Assembly (NCBI RefSeq): GCF_009498035.1
Contig: NZ_CP034550.1
Location: 2,356,001 to 2,420,000 of the forward strand
DNA: 64,000 nucleotides
From: Saccharothrix syringae
Lineage (GTDB): Bacteria; Actinomycetota; Actinomycetes; Mycobacteriales; Pseudonocardiaceae
Direction of reading: 5' to 3'
The position numbers were made by a program, and so were the translations under genes. Within the stretch, counting starts at the first letter, position 1; the number at the start of each line of letters is the position of its first letter. Of the stretch, positions 43,922-52,341 are shown one piece after another. The notes under the pieces are model-generated. The model saw nothing but the letters and a program-made list of their open reading frames with translations, was not told the DNA's origin and made no database searches.

Positions 43922-43964
43922 GGGGCCGCCTCCCTCGTCGCGAGGGGGGCGGCCCCGCCCTTTT
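43922..43964 (+). terminator. Intrinsic terminator after the second S8 protease
   Basis: A 16-bp stem, 43922-43937 with 43941-43956 (one G-U pair), has a 3-nt loop and is followed by GCCCTTTTGC. It is one of the few hairpins here with a T-run. Confidence 0.85.
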
Positions 43965-44095
43965 GCACCCCCCTAGTTCACGCCGCTGACCTGCGCATTA
44001 AAGGATCTTGCAATATTCGTTCAGCACCGGTCGGACACACTGGTCTCGCGGCGGTCCCAGGGGGGACGACCCGGGGTAGGCGGGTCGTGGGGGGC

Positions 44096-44217
44096 GGGCC
44101 GCCGCGCTCCTCCTCGGCGGCGCCTGGTGGCCCGACTCCACCGGGCCCCGCCGAGGAGGACCGACCGCGGGCACCCGGCCGGGGGCCGCCGCGGTCCTCC
44201 TCGGCGAAACCTGGTGG
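44096..44217 (+). repeat. Repeat and inverted-repeat structure in the aspS leader
   Basis: A 35-bp segment at 44096-44130 recurs at 44183-44217 with few differences (GGGCCGCCGCG...CTGGTGG). Between them, 44146-44163 carries the reverse complement of the CTCCTCGGCGG part. The middle copy can pair with either outer copy, giving alternative hairpins just upstream of the aspS start. The rest of the 390-bp gap from 43901 holds only the protease terminator. Confidence 0.65.
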
Positions 44218-44290
44218 CACCGGCCACGGGGGCGTTGGCTAGCCTTGACGACCGACCGTCAGTTGAGCTACCCCGAGGAGAGCAGTACCC

Positions 44291-46063
44291 GTGATGCGCA
44301 CGCACGAGGCCGGGACGCTCCGCGCCGAGCACGCCGGGCAGTCCGTCACCCTGACCGGGTGGGTGGCCCGCAGGCGCGATCACGGCGGCGTCATCTTCAT
44401 CGACCTGCGGGACGCCTCCGGCGTGGTCCAGGTCGTGTTCCGCGAGGGCGAGATGGCCGAGCGCGCCCACCGGCTGCGCTCCGAGTTCGTGGTCCGGGTC
44501 GTCGGCGACGTCTCCCGCCGCCCCGAGGGCAGCGAGAACCCCGAGCTGCCCACCGGCGAGGTCGAGGTCTACGCCTCCGAGCTCCGGGTGCTCAACGAGG
44601 CCGCCCCGCTGCCGTTCCAGCTCGACGACCACCTGGAGGTCGGCGAGGAGGCCCGGCTGCGGCACCGCTACCTGGACCTGCGCCGCAGCGGCCCGGCCAA
44701 GGCCATGCGCCTGCGCAGCGAGGCCAACCGGATCGCCCGCGACGTGCTGCACGCCGAGAAGTTCGTCGAGGTCGAGACCCCCACGCTGACCCGCTCCACC
44801 CCCGAGGGCGCCCGCGACTTCCTGGTGCCCGCCCGCCTGCGCCCCGGCTCGTGGTACGCGCTGCCGCAGTCGCCGCAGCTGTTCAAGCAGCTGCTGATGG
44901 TCGGCGGCCTGGAGCGGTACTACCAGATCGCCCGCTGCTACCGGGACGAGGACTTCCGCGCCGACCGGCAGCCGGAGTTCACCCAGCTCGACATCGAGAT
45001 GAGCTTCGTCGAGCAGGACGACGTGATCGCGCTGTCCGAGAAGATCCTCCGCGCCCTGTGGCTGGAGCTGGCCGGGCACGAGATCGCCCTGCCGATCCGC
45101 CGGATCAGCTACGCCGAGGCCATGGCCAAGTACGGCACGGACAAGCCCGACCTGCGCTTCGGCCTGGAGCTGACCGAGCTGACCGAGTACTTCAAGGACA
45201 CGCCGTTCCGCGTGTTCCAGGCCCCGTACGTGGGCGCGGTCGTGATGCCCGGCGGCGCCTCCCAGCCCCGCCGCACGCTCGACGCCTGGCAGGAGTGGGC
45301 CAAGCAGCGCGGTTCGAAGGGCCTGGCCTACGTCCTGGTCAACGAGGACGGCACGCTCGGCGGCCCGGTCGCCAAGAACCTCTCCGACGCCGAGCGCGAC
45401 GGCCTGGCCAAGGCCGTGGGCGCCAACCCCGGCGACTGCGTGTTCTTCGGCGCGGGCGACCCGGACACCGCGCGCGCCCTGCTCGGCGCGGCCCGCGTGG
45501 AGATCGCCCACCGGGTCGGCTTGATCGAGGAAGGTGCCTGGTCCTTCGTCTGGGTCGTGGACTTCCCGATGTTCGAGGCCGCGGACAAGACCGACGACGT
45601 GGCGGTGGGCAGCGGCAAGTGGACCGCGCTGCACCACGCGTTCACCTCGCCGACCCCCGAGTGGGTCGACCGGCTGGAGGAGGACCCGGGCAACGCCCTG
45701 GCCTACGCCTACGACATCGTCTGCAACGGCAACGAGATCGGCGGCGGCTCGATCCGAATCCACCGCGCGGACGTGCAGCAGAAGGTCTTCGGCATCATGG
45801 GCATCGGCCCGGAGGAGGCGCAGGAGAAGTTCGGCTTCCTGCTCGACGCCTTCAAGTACGGCGCCCCGCCGCACGGCGGCATCGCGTTCGGCTGGGACCG
45901 GATCACCATGCTGCTCGGCGGGTTCGACTCGATCCGCGAGGTCATCGCCTTCCCCAAGAGCGGCGGCGGCTACGACCCGCTGACCGCGGCGCCCGCGCCG
46001 ATCACCCCGCAGCAGCGCAAGGAGGCGGGCGTGGACTTCAAGCCCGCGCCCACCGAGAAGTAG
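44291..46063 (+). CDS. aspS: Aspartyl-tRNA synthetase
   Basis: 590 aa from GTG 44291 (ATG 44294 follows directly); GAGGAGAG lies upstream. Anticodon OB fold '[20 protein letters not shown]', class II motif 2 '[20 protein letters not shown]', bacterial GAD insertion (about 300-420) and motif 3 [15 protein letters not shown]. Charges tRNA-Asp. Actinobacteria make Asn-tRNA through GatCAB, so this enzyme may be non-discriminating; sequence alone does not decide. Confidence 0.96.
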   Translation: MMRTHEAGTLRAEHAGQSVTLTGWVARRRDHGGVIFIDLRDASGVVQVVFREGEMAERAHRLRSEFVVRVVGDVSRRPEGSENPELPTGEVEVYASELRVLNEAAPLPFQLDDHLEVGEEARLRHRYLDLRRSGPAKAMRLRSEANRIARDVLHAEKFVEVETPTLTRSTPEGARDFLVPARLRPGSWYALPQSPQLFKQLLMVGGLERYYQIARCYRDEDFRADRQPEFTQLDIEMSFVEQDDVIALSEKILRALWLELAGHEIALPIRRISYAEAMAKYGTDKPDLRFGLELTELTEYFKDTPFRVFQAPYVGAVVMPGGASQPRRTLDAWQEWAKQRGSKGLAYVLVNEDGTLGGPVAKNLSDAERDGLAKAVGANPGDCVFFGAGDPDTARALLGAARVEIAHRVGLIEEGAWSFVWVVDFPMFEAADKTDDVAVGSGKWTALHHAFTSPTPEWVDRLEEDPGNALAYAYDIVCNGNEIGGGSIRIHRADVQQKVFGIMGIGPEEAQEKFGFLLDAFKYGAPPHGGIAFGWDRITMLLGGFDSIREVIAFPKSGGGYDPLTAAPAPITPQQRKEAGVDFKPAPTEK

Positions 46064-46066
46064 CCG

Positions 46067-47008
46067 GTGCTGCACCTGCGGGTGGTGAGCCCGGTCGACC
46101 GCACCGACGGGGTGCTCGACCTGCTCGGGGCGCACCCCGGCGTCACGCACGTGGTGCTGCTGCGCGGTGCCGCCGTCGACCCCGCGGGTGACGTGGTGGA
46201 GGCCGACGTCGCCAGGGAGGCCGCCGACGAGGTGGTGGCCTCCCTGTGCGCGCTCGGCGTCGACCGCTCCGGCGGGATGACCCTGGAGCAGGTCGACACC
46301 GCGCTGTCGGACGCGGCCGACCGCGCCGAGGAGGCCGTGCCGGGCGACGGCGCGGACGCCGTGGTGTGGGAGGAGCTGATCGCCCGCACCGGCGAGGAGT
46401 CGCGCCTCAACGCCACGTTCCAGGCGTTCCTGACCATCGCGTGCCTGCTCACCGCGGTCGCGGTGGTCACCGACTCCCCGGTCACCCTGGTCGGCGCGAT
46501 GGTGGTGGGCCCGGAGTTCGGGCCGCTGGCCGCCATCGCGGTCGGCCTGGTGCTGCGGCGCTGGGACCTGGTCCGCCGCGCCGGGACCGCGCTCGCGGTC
46601 GGGTTCCCGCTGGCGATGCTGATCACCGCGTTCGGCGCGTGGCTCGGCTCCCGCGCCGACCTGTTCGACCGCGACCTGGCGCTGGCCGGGCACCAGGTGG
46701 ACTTCGTGTTCGAGGTCGGCCCGTTCTCCTTGATCGTGGCGCTGCTCGCGGGCGCGGCCGGGATGCTCTCGATGACCTCCGCCAAGTCCGCGGCGCTCGT
46801 CGGGGTGTTCATTTCGGTCACCACCGTGCCCGCCGCGGGCTACGCCGCCGTCGCCGCGGTTCTCGGGGAGTGGGACATATGCCTCCGGTCGGTTGCGCAG
46901 TTGGCCGTCAACCTGGTCGGCGTGGTCGTGGCCGCGGCGCTGGTCCTGGCGCTGCGCAACCGGCGCGGCCGGCGCCGTGACGTGGGCCGACCGTTGTCGA
47001 GCGGCTGA
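46067..47008 (+). CDS. DUF389 family membrane protein
   Basis: 313 aa from GTG 46067, 3 bp after the aspS stop. N-terminal soluble domain (about 1-115) followed by the DUF389 membrane core: 'ATFQAFLTIACLLTAVAVVT', GAMVVGPEFGPLAAIAVGL, 'FSLIVALLAGAAGMLSMTS' and 'SVTTVPAAGYAAVAAVLGEW'. Six to seven helices. The family has no proven function. The location suggests co-transcription with aspS. Confidence 0.85.
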   Translation: MLHLRVVSPVDRTDGVLDLLGAHPGVTHVVLLRGAAVDPAGDVVEADVAREAADEVVASLCALGVDRSGGMTLEQVDTALSDAADRAEEAVPGDGADAVVWEELIARTGEESRLNATFQAFLTIACLLTAVAVVTDSPVTLVGAMVVGPEFGPLAAIAVGLVLRRWDLVRRAGTALAVGFPLAMLITAFGAWLGSRADLFDRDLALAGHQVDFVFEVGPFSLIVALLAGAAGMLSMTSAKSAALVGVFISVTTVPAAGYAAVAAVLGEWDICLRSVAQLAVNLVGVVVAAALVLALRNRRGRRRDVGRPLSSG

Positions 47009-47120
47009 CTTCGCGTCGATTTCGCCAAAAGGTGGCATCCGGTGCCGGGCGAGCACTACCGTCACGGTGCCCGGACGGGTTCTGTCAGGTCGGGGGCCAC
47101 CGGGGGTAGGGTCGGAGGCA

Positions 47121-48320
47121 ATGAGCGTGGACATCACCGCCGGCCCGCAGGACATCGACGACGCTGCCCCCTCCGAGCTGGACGACGCGGTGAAGGCGGC
47201 GGAGTCCGTGTTGAGCGGGAGGTTCGGAGCGCCGGTCCGGCTGGCCGACCCCGAGGACCTGGGGGGAGCGGGCCGGTCCGTGGTCGCGCGCGTCCGGGTG
47301 GCCCACACGCCGTTCTCGCTGCCGCGCACGCTCGTGCTCAAGCGCTACCCCTCGCCGGTGGCCGACCGCGACCCGTTCGCGCACGAGGTGGTGAGCCACA
47401 AGCTGCTCACCGCGCTGCCCGGCGAGGACCGGCTGACCCCGGAGCTGGTGGCGCAGGACAACGGCAAGCGGCTGGTGGTGCTGGAGGACCTGGGCAAGGC
47501 GCCCCGGCTGGCGGAGAAGCTGCTGGGCACCGACGCGCGGGCCGCCGAGCGGGGCCTGCTGGCGTGGGCGCACGCCATGGGCAGGCTGCACGCGGCCACG
47601 GCGGGCCGGGACGCGGACTTCGACGCGCTGATGCGCCGCCAGGGCAGCCAGTGCTGCGCCGACCCGATCGCGGTGGACGTGCACACGGCCCTGGCCGGCC
47701 TGCCGGAGCTGCTGGCCGACTCGCTGGGGGTGCCCACCCCGGACCCGGTGCGCGAGTTCGCCGAGCAGGCCGTGCGCGGGTTCGTCACCTCCCGCCGGCG
47801 GGCGTTCAGCCCGTCCACCTCGTGCCCGGACAACAACCTGGTGACCAGCCGGGGCGTGCGGTTCCTGGACTTCGAGGGCGGGTGCGTGCGCGACGTCGTG
47901 TTCGACGCGGCGTGCCTGCGGGTGCCGTTCCCGTCGTGCTGGTGCGCCTACGGCCTGCCCGCGGGCATGTCGGAGGCGATGGTCGCGGCGTGGCGGGCCG
48001 AGGTGTCGTCGGTGTGGCCGGACCTGGACGACGACGCGGTGTTCCTGCCGCGGCTGCTGGAGGCGCAGCTGCTGTGGGTGTGGCTGGGCACGTGGCGCGG
48101 GCTGCCGGGGCTGGGCGCGGCGCTGCCGTCCGGGCACCGGCCGCTGGACTCGCCGCCGCGCGGCACGGTGCTGACCGCGCGGTGGGCGCGGCTGCGGGCC
48201 GACGCGCTGGCGCTGGGCGTCAAGCACGTCGCGGCGCACGCCGACGAGGTGGTCTCGGCGCTGGTGGCCCGGTACGGGGCGCACGTGGCGGAACTGCCGG
48301 TGTACCCGGCATTCCGGTAG
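47121..48320 (+). CDS. Aminoglycoside/choline-kinase-like phosphotransferase family protein
   Basis: 399 aa from ATG 47121, with GGAGG at 47115 and a TAGGGT hexamer at 47107. APH-like kinase fold: 'RTLVLKRYPSP' carries the ATP-binding Lys, 'LVVLEDLGKAPRLAEKL' the hinge, SCPDNNLVTSRG stands where HGDxxxxN is usual (Asp and Asn retained, His replaced), and RFLDFEGGCVRD gives the metal Asp. Substrate is unknown. Not evidently a resistance gene. Confidence 0.75.
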   Translation: MSVDITAGPQDIDDAAPSELDDAVKAAESVLSGRFGAPVRLADPEDLGGAGRSVVARVRVAHTPFSLPRTLVLKRYPSPVADRDPFAHEVVSHKLLTALPGEDRLTPELVAQDNGKRLVVLEDLGKAPRLAEKLLGTDARAAERGLLAWAHAMGRLHAATAGRDADFDALMRRQGSQCCADPIAVDVHTALAGLPELLADSLGVPTPDPVREFAEQAVRGFVTSRRRAFSPSTSCPDNNLVTSRGVRFLDFEGGCVRDVVFDAACLRVPFPSCWCAYGLPAGMSEAMVAAWRAEVSSVWPDLDDDAVFLPRLLEAQLLWVWLGTWRGLPGLGAALPSGHRPLDSPPRGTVLTARWARLRADALALGVKHVAAHADEVVSALVARYGAHVAELPVYPAFR

Positions 48321-48371
48321 CGTTCCGCTGCCCGTACCCCGCCTTTCACGTGGCTGCGCGATCGTTCCGAC

Positions 48372-49211
48372 GTGGCCGATGCGGTGCGCCGGAGGGTGGA
48401 CAGCCTGGTGGTCCTGGGCGACTCGACGACGGCGGGCGTGGGTGACCCCCTGCCCGGTGGTGGGTGGCGGGGCGTGGGCCCGCTGCTCGCGGCGGCCTTC
48501 CCGGGCGCCCGGTACCTCAACACCTCGGTGACCGGGGCGCGGGCGGCCACGGTGCGGCACGGGCAGCTCGGGCCGGCGCTGGCGGCCCGCCCGGACGCGG
48601 CGGTGGTGCTGGTGGGCATGAACGACGCGCTGCGGTCGGACTTCGACGCCCGGCGGCTGCACGCGGACCTCGACGCGGTCGTCGGCGCGCTGGCGCGGGC
48701 CGGCGCGGTGGTGGTCACCGCGCGGTTCCACGACCACAGCCGGGTGTTCCGCCTGCCCGGCCCGCTGCGGCGGGCGCTGCGCGCCCGGGTCGGGGAGCTG
48801 AACGCGGTCGTCGACGCGGTGGTGCTGCGGCACGGCGCCGGGTGCGTCGACCTGGACCGGGTGGCCGGGGCCTACGAGCCCGGGACGTGGGCGGTCGACC
48901 GGCTGCACCCCTCGGAGCTGGGGCACCGGCGGCTGGCGGCGGCGTTCGCGGCGCGGCTGGCCGAGCTGGGCTGCGAGGTGCCGGGGCGGGTGTCGCTGAC
49001 GTGCACCGGCGGGCTGCGCACCACCCCGCTGCACCACGCCGGTTGGCTGGTGGTGAAGGGCGTGCCGTGGCTGTGGCGGCGGGGCCGCGACCTCGTCCCG
49101 CACGCGGCGGCGATCCTGTACCGCTCGTGGGTGGGGCGGCCCGAACCACGGGCGGGGGCGGTGGCGCCACCCCCCGTTCCCGCGCCACCGCCCCTGCCGG
49201 CCGACGGTTAG
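48372..49211 (+). CDS. SGNH/GDSL hydrolase
   Basis: 279 aa from GTG 48372. Block I 'SLVVLGDSTTAGVGD' holds the catalytic Ser, block III 'VVLVGMNDALRSD' the Asn, and block V 'VDRLHPSELGHRRLAAAF' the Asp-His pair. No signal peptide; about 70 residues follow the fold and end in an Ala/Pro-rich tail. Likely an esterase or acyl-hydrolase. The 3' end overlaps the convergent glycosyltransferase by 4 bp (TTAG). Confidence 0.88.
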   Translation: MADAVRRRVDSLVVLGDSTTAGVGDPLPGGGWRGVGPLLAAAFPGARYLNTSVTGARAATVRHGQLGPALAARPDAAVVLVGMNDALRSDFDARRLHADLDAVVGALARAGAVVVTARFHDHSRVFRLPGPLRRALRARVGELNAVVDAVVLRHGAGCVDLDRVAGAYEPGTWAVDRLHPSELGHRRLAAAFAARLAELGCEVPGRVSLTCTGGLRTTPLHHAGWLVVKGVPWLWRRGRDLVPHAAAILYRSWVGRPEPRAGAVAPPPVPAPPPLPADG

Positions 49212-51013
49212 CCGAGCTTGTAGACCGTCGTGCCCCCCACGGTGGTCTCCTCGAAGTTGGCCGCCACCCAGTCGCCGATCTCACCGCCGCCACCACCGGG
49301 ACCGCCGCCCATGCCGCGGCCGCCGACGACGTAGTAGCCGATCCGGCCCTCGGCGACGTACCGCTGGAACTCCTCCAGCGTGGGCGCGGGGTCGCCGCCG
49401 CTCCAGCCGCCGATGCCGATGACCGGCCTGCCGGAGTCCAGCGCCAGTTGCGCGGCGCTCTGCGCGCTGACCGTGGCCGCGGCCCACGTGCCGGTGGTGC
49501 CCTTGAGCAGGTCGACCAGCTCCTGCGACGTGCCACCGCCCATTTCGCCCATGCCGCCCATCCGGTCGGCGTAGGCACCGGGCCCGGACATCGGGATGGA
49601 CCCGCTGTGCGCGGTGGCGGCGGTGGCGACGCCGAACGCGGTGGAGGACAGCACCGCGGTGACCGCGGCCAGCGCGGCGACGCGGCGCACGCCCATCACG
49701 ATCGCGGTGGCCACCAGGACGGTCAGCGCGGCGACGGTCCACCGGACGGCGGGCACCCAGTCGGGGTAGCGGTTGAGCAGCGCGAAGCCCCAGAACCCGG
49801 CGGCGGCGACCACCAGCGCGAGCGCCACGCGCACCGGCAGGTGGGCGCGCCCGCGCCACAGCTCGCGGCCGGTGATCGCGACGATCGCGGCCACGCCCGG
49901 CGCCGCGGCGACCGTGTAGTACGGGTGGGTGATGCCGCTCATGAAGCTGAACACGACGCCGTTGACCAGCACCCACAGGCCCCACAGCACCAGCGCGGCG
50001 CGGGTGCGGTCGGTGCGCGGCGCCCGGCGGGTGAACCACAGCCCGGCGAGCAGGCCGATCAGCGCGGCGGGCAGCAGCCACGAGATCTCGCCGCCCATGC
50101 TGGCCCCGAACAGCCGGTCGATGCCGGTGCTGCCGCCGAAGCCGATGTTGCCGTTGCCCATGCCGCCGCCCATGCCGCCGCCGGCACCGCCGAAGATGCG
50201 GCCCAGGCCGTTGTAGCCCAGCGCCAGCTCCCACAGCGAGTCGTTGGACGAGCCGCCGATGTAGGGCCGGGACTCCTTCGGCCACACCTCCACCAGCAGG
50301 ACGAACCAGCCCGCGGACACGACCAGCGCGAGCCCGGCGCCCAGCAGGTGCAGGAACCGCTTGCCCAACGACGTCGGCGCGGCCAGCAGGTAGGCCGCGG
50401 TGAACGCGGGCAGCACCAGCAGCGCCTGGCCCATCTTGGTCAGGAACGCGAACCCGACCGCCACGCCCGCCAGCGCCAGCCACCACGCCGAGGCGCGCTC
50501 GGTGGCCCGCACCGCGCAGTAGGCGCCCGCCACCATCAGCAGCACCAGCAGCGCGTCGGGCAGGTTGAACCGGAACATCAGCACGGCCACCGGGGTGACC
50601 GCGAGCGCCGTGCCCGCCATCAACCCGGCCACCGGGCCGGAGGTCCGCTTCACCGCGGCGTGCAGCAGCCACACGGCCAGCACGCCCTCGATCGCCTGCG
50701 GTGCCAGCACGGTCCAGCCGGAGAAGCCGAAGACGCGGGCGAACAACCCGCTGACCCACAGCGAGGCGGGCGGCTTGTCCACGGTGATCACGCCGCCGGC
50801 GTCGGAGCCGCCGAACAGCCAGGCGGTCCAGCTCTGCGCGCCGGCCTGGGTGGCGGCGGCGTAGTAGCTGTTGCCCCAGCCGGAGTCGGTGAGGTGCCAC
50901 AGGTAGAGCACCGCGGTGCCCGCGAGCAGCACGACCAGCGCGGGTGTGGTCCAGTTCCGCCCGGGTGCCGGCGCGGCGGGCGCCGGGGCGGGTGCGGTCA
51001 GGGTCGCGGTCAT
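49208..51013 (-). CDS. ArnT/PMT-like glycosyltransferase (YkcB-type), second copy
   Basis: 601 aa from ATG 51013 (ATGA overlap with the GT2 stop). Some 11-12 membrane helices. The GT-C acidic loop is 'AGGVITVDKPPASLWVSGL', with 'VLMFRFNLPDALLVLLMVAG' and 'SGITHPYYTVAAAPGVAAIV'. Gly/Met-rich loops interrupt it (GGAGGGMGGGMGNGN; RMGGMGEMGGG). A C-terminal extracytoplasmic domain ends TTVGGTTVYKLG. It should move a sugar from a polyprenyl carrier, supplied by the GT2-GtrA partner, to an extracellular acceptor. Confidence 0.85.
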   Translation of the reverse strand: MTATLTAPAPAPAAPAPGRNWTTPALVVLLAGTAVLYLWHLTDSGWGNSYYAAATQAGAQSWTAWLFGGSDAGGVITVDKPPASLWVSGLFARVFGFSGWTVLAPQAIEGVLAVWLLHAAVKRTSGPVAGLMAGTALAVTPVAVLMFRFNLPDALLVLLMVAGAYCAVRATERASAWWLALAGVAVGFAFLTKMGQALLVLPAFTAAYLLAAPTSLGKRFLHLLGAGLALVVSAGWFVLLVEVWPKESRPYIGGSSNDSLWELALGYNGLGRIFGGAGGGMGGGMGNGNIGFGGSTGIDRLFGASMGGEISWLLPAALIGLLAGLWFTRRAPRTDRTRAALVLWGLWVLVNGVVFSFMSGITHPYYTVAAAPGVAAIVAITGRELWRGRAHLPVRVALALVVAAAGFWGFALLNRYPDWVPAVRWTVAALTVLVATAIVMGVRRVAALAAVTAVLSSTAFGVATAATAHSGSIPMSGPGAYADRMGGMGEMGGGTSQELVDLLKGTTGTWAAATVSAQSAAQLALDSGRPVIGIGGWSGGDPAPTLEEFQRYVAEGRIGYYVVGGRGMGGGPGGGGGEIGDWVAANFEETTVGGTTVYKLG

Positions 51014-52341
51014 CGGGTGGTCTCCAGGGGGTTGTCGCCCGGGGCGGGGCTGTGGGTGTTCTCGGGGACGGGGCCGTGGGCCGGTTCCGGGGCGGCGGCC
51101 TGTCGCGCCCGGCCCGGGCGGAAGACCCAGTTGCGCAGCAGCAGGAACCGCAGCACGGTGGCCAGCAGGTTGGCGCCGACGACGGCGCCCAGCTCGGCCG
51201 GCCCGCCGGGCTCGGCGACCCGGTGCACCAGCGCGAGCGAGCCGCTGGTCAGCGCCAGGCCGAGGGCGAAGACGAGCAGCCCCTCGAACTGGTGCCTGCC
51301 GGCGTCGCGCCTGCCGCGCACGCCGAAGGTGAACCGGCGGTTGGCCGTGGTGTTCGCGATCGCGGTGACCAGCAGCGCCACCAGGTTCGCGCCCTGCGCG
51401 CCGATGCCGCCGCGCAGCAGCACGAACAGCAGCAGGTAGGCCAGGGTGCTGACCACGCCGATCGCGCCGAACCGGACGAGTTGGCGGAACAGGCCCACGG
51501 GCACCCCCGGTGTCCTCGGCTCCAGCGGTCGCCTGCCCAGCTGGGCGCTCAGCTCGCCGACCGGGATGCGCCCGGTGGCCAGGCCGCGCATGACCCGGGC
51601 CACGCCCTTGAGGTCGGCCACGGCGGTGGACACCAGGTCGACCCGGCTGTCGGGGTCGTCGACCCAGTCGACCGGCACCTCGTGGATGCGGGCGCCCGCG
51701 CGTTCGGCCAGCACCAGCAGTTCGGTGTCGAAGAACCAGCCGGTGTCCTCCACGTGCGGCAGCAGCCGGCGCGCCACGTCGGCGCGGATGGCCTTGAAGC
51801 CGCACTGGGCGTCGGTGAACCGGGCGGCGAGCGTGCCGCGCAGGATCAGGTTGTAGCAGCGCGAGATGAACTCCCGCTTGGGGCCGCGCACCACCCGCGC
51901 GCCGCGCGCGAGCCGGCTGCCGATCGCCAGGTCGGAGTGCCCGGAGATCAGCGACGCCACCAGCGGCGCCAGCGCCGCCAGGTCGGTGGACAGGTCGACG
52001 TCCATGTACGCCAGCACCGCGGCGTCCGACGCCGACCACACGGCCTTGAGCGCCCGGCCCCGGCCCTTCTGCGCCAGGTGCACCGCCGCCACGCCGGGCA
52101 GTTCGCGCGCCAACCCGTCGGCGACCTCGGCGGTCCGGTCGGTGCTCGCGTTGTTCGCGATGGTGATGCGGAAGGGGTAGGGGAAGGTGCGGGAGAGATC
52201 GGCGTGCAGCTTGCGCACGCACGGCCCGAGGTCGCGCTCTTCGTTGTACACGGGGACCACCACGTCGAGCACCGCGGTCGTCAGCGTCGCGAAGGTCATG
52301 GCCTCACCGTCGTGCCCGGGGCTTGGCGCTTCGTGTGTCAT
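51010..52341 (-). CDS. Bifunctional GT2 glycosyltransferase / GtrA flippase-like protein
   Basis: 443 aa from ATG 52341, overlapping the stop of the upstream ArnT-like gene (ATGA); a second in-frame ATG is at 52299. GT2 domain (about 22-250): VVVPVYNEERDLGPC, MDVDLSTDL as the DxD site, DAQCGFKAI. A GtrA domain with four helices (about 285-410: 'VRFGAIGVVSTLAYLLLFVL', NLVALLVTAIANTTANRRF) follows. It probably loads a hexose on polyprenyl phosphate and helps flip it for the two ArnT-like enzymes. Confidence 0.9.
   Translation of the reverse strand: MTHEAPSPGHDGEAMTFATLTTAVLDVVVPVYNEERDLGPCVRKLHADLSRTFPYPFRITIANNASTDRTAEVADGLARELPGVAAVHLAQKGRGRALKAVWSASDAAVLAYMDVDLSTDLAALAPLVASLISGHSDLAIGSRLARGARVVRGPKREFISRCYNLILRGTLAARFTDAQCGFKAIRADVARRLLPHVEDTGWFFDTELLVLAERAGARIHEVPVDWVDDPDSRVDLVSTAVADLKGVARVMRGLATGRIPVGELSAQLGRRPLEPRTPGVPVGLFRQLVRFGAIGVVSTLAYLLLFVLLRGGIGAQGANLVALLVTAIANTTANRRFTFGVRGRRDAGRHQFEGLLVFALGLALTSGSLALVHRVAEPGGPAELGAVVGANLLATVLRFLLLRNWVFRPGRARQAAAPEPAHGPVPENTHSPAPGDNPLETTR

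Noticed and set aside
43970..44290. T-box riboswitch upstream of aspS
   Set aside because: No AGGGTGGNACCGCG-like T-box sequence or specifier loop found, only the direct/inverted repeats described.
44021..47341. 1106-codon open frame on the minus strand opposite aspS and the DUF389 gene
   Set aside because: Antisense shadow in high-GC DNA; no domain, no start context, and it covers two well-recognised genes.
47121..48320. Aminoglycoside resistance gene
   Set aside because: The fold is APH-like, but the catalytic HGD motif is altered to CPD and the context is housekeeping; a resistance call is not supported.
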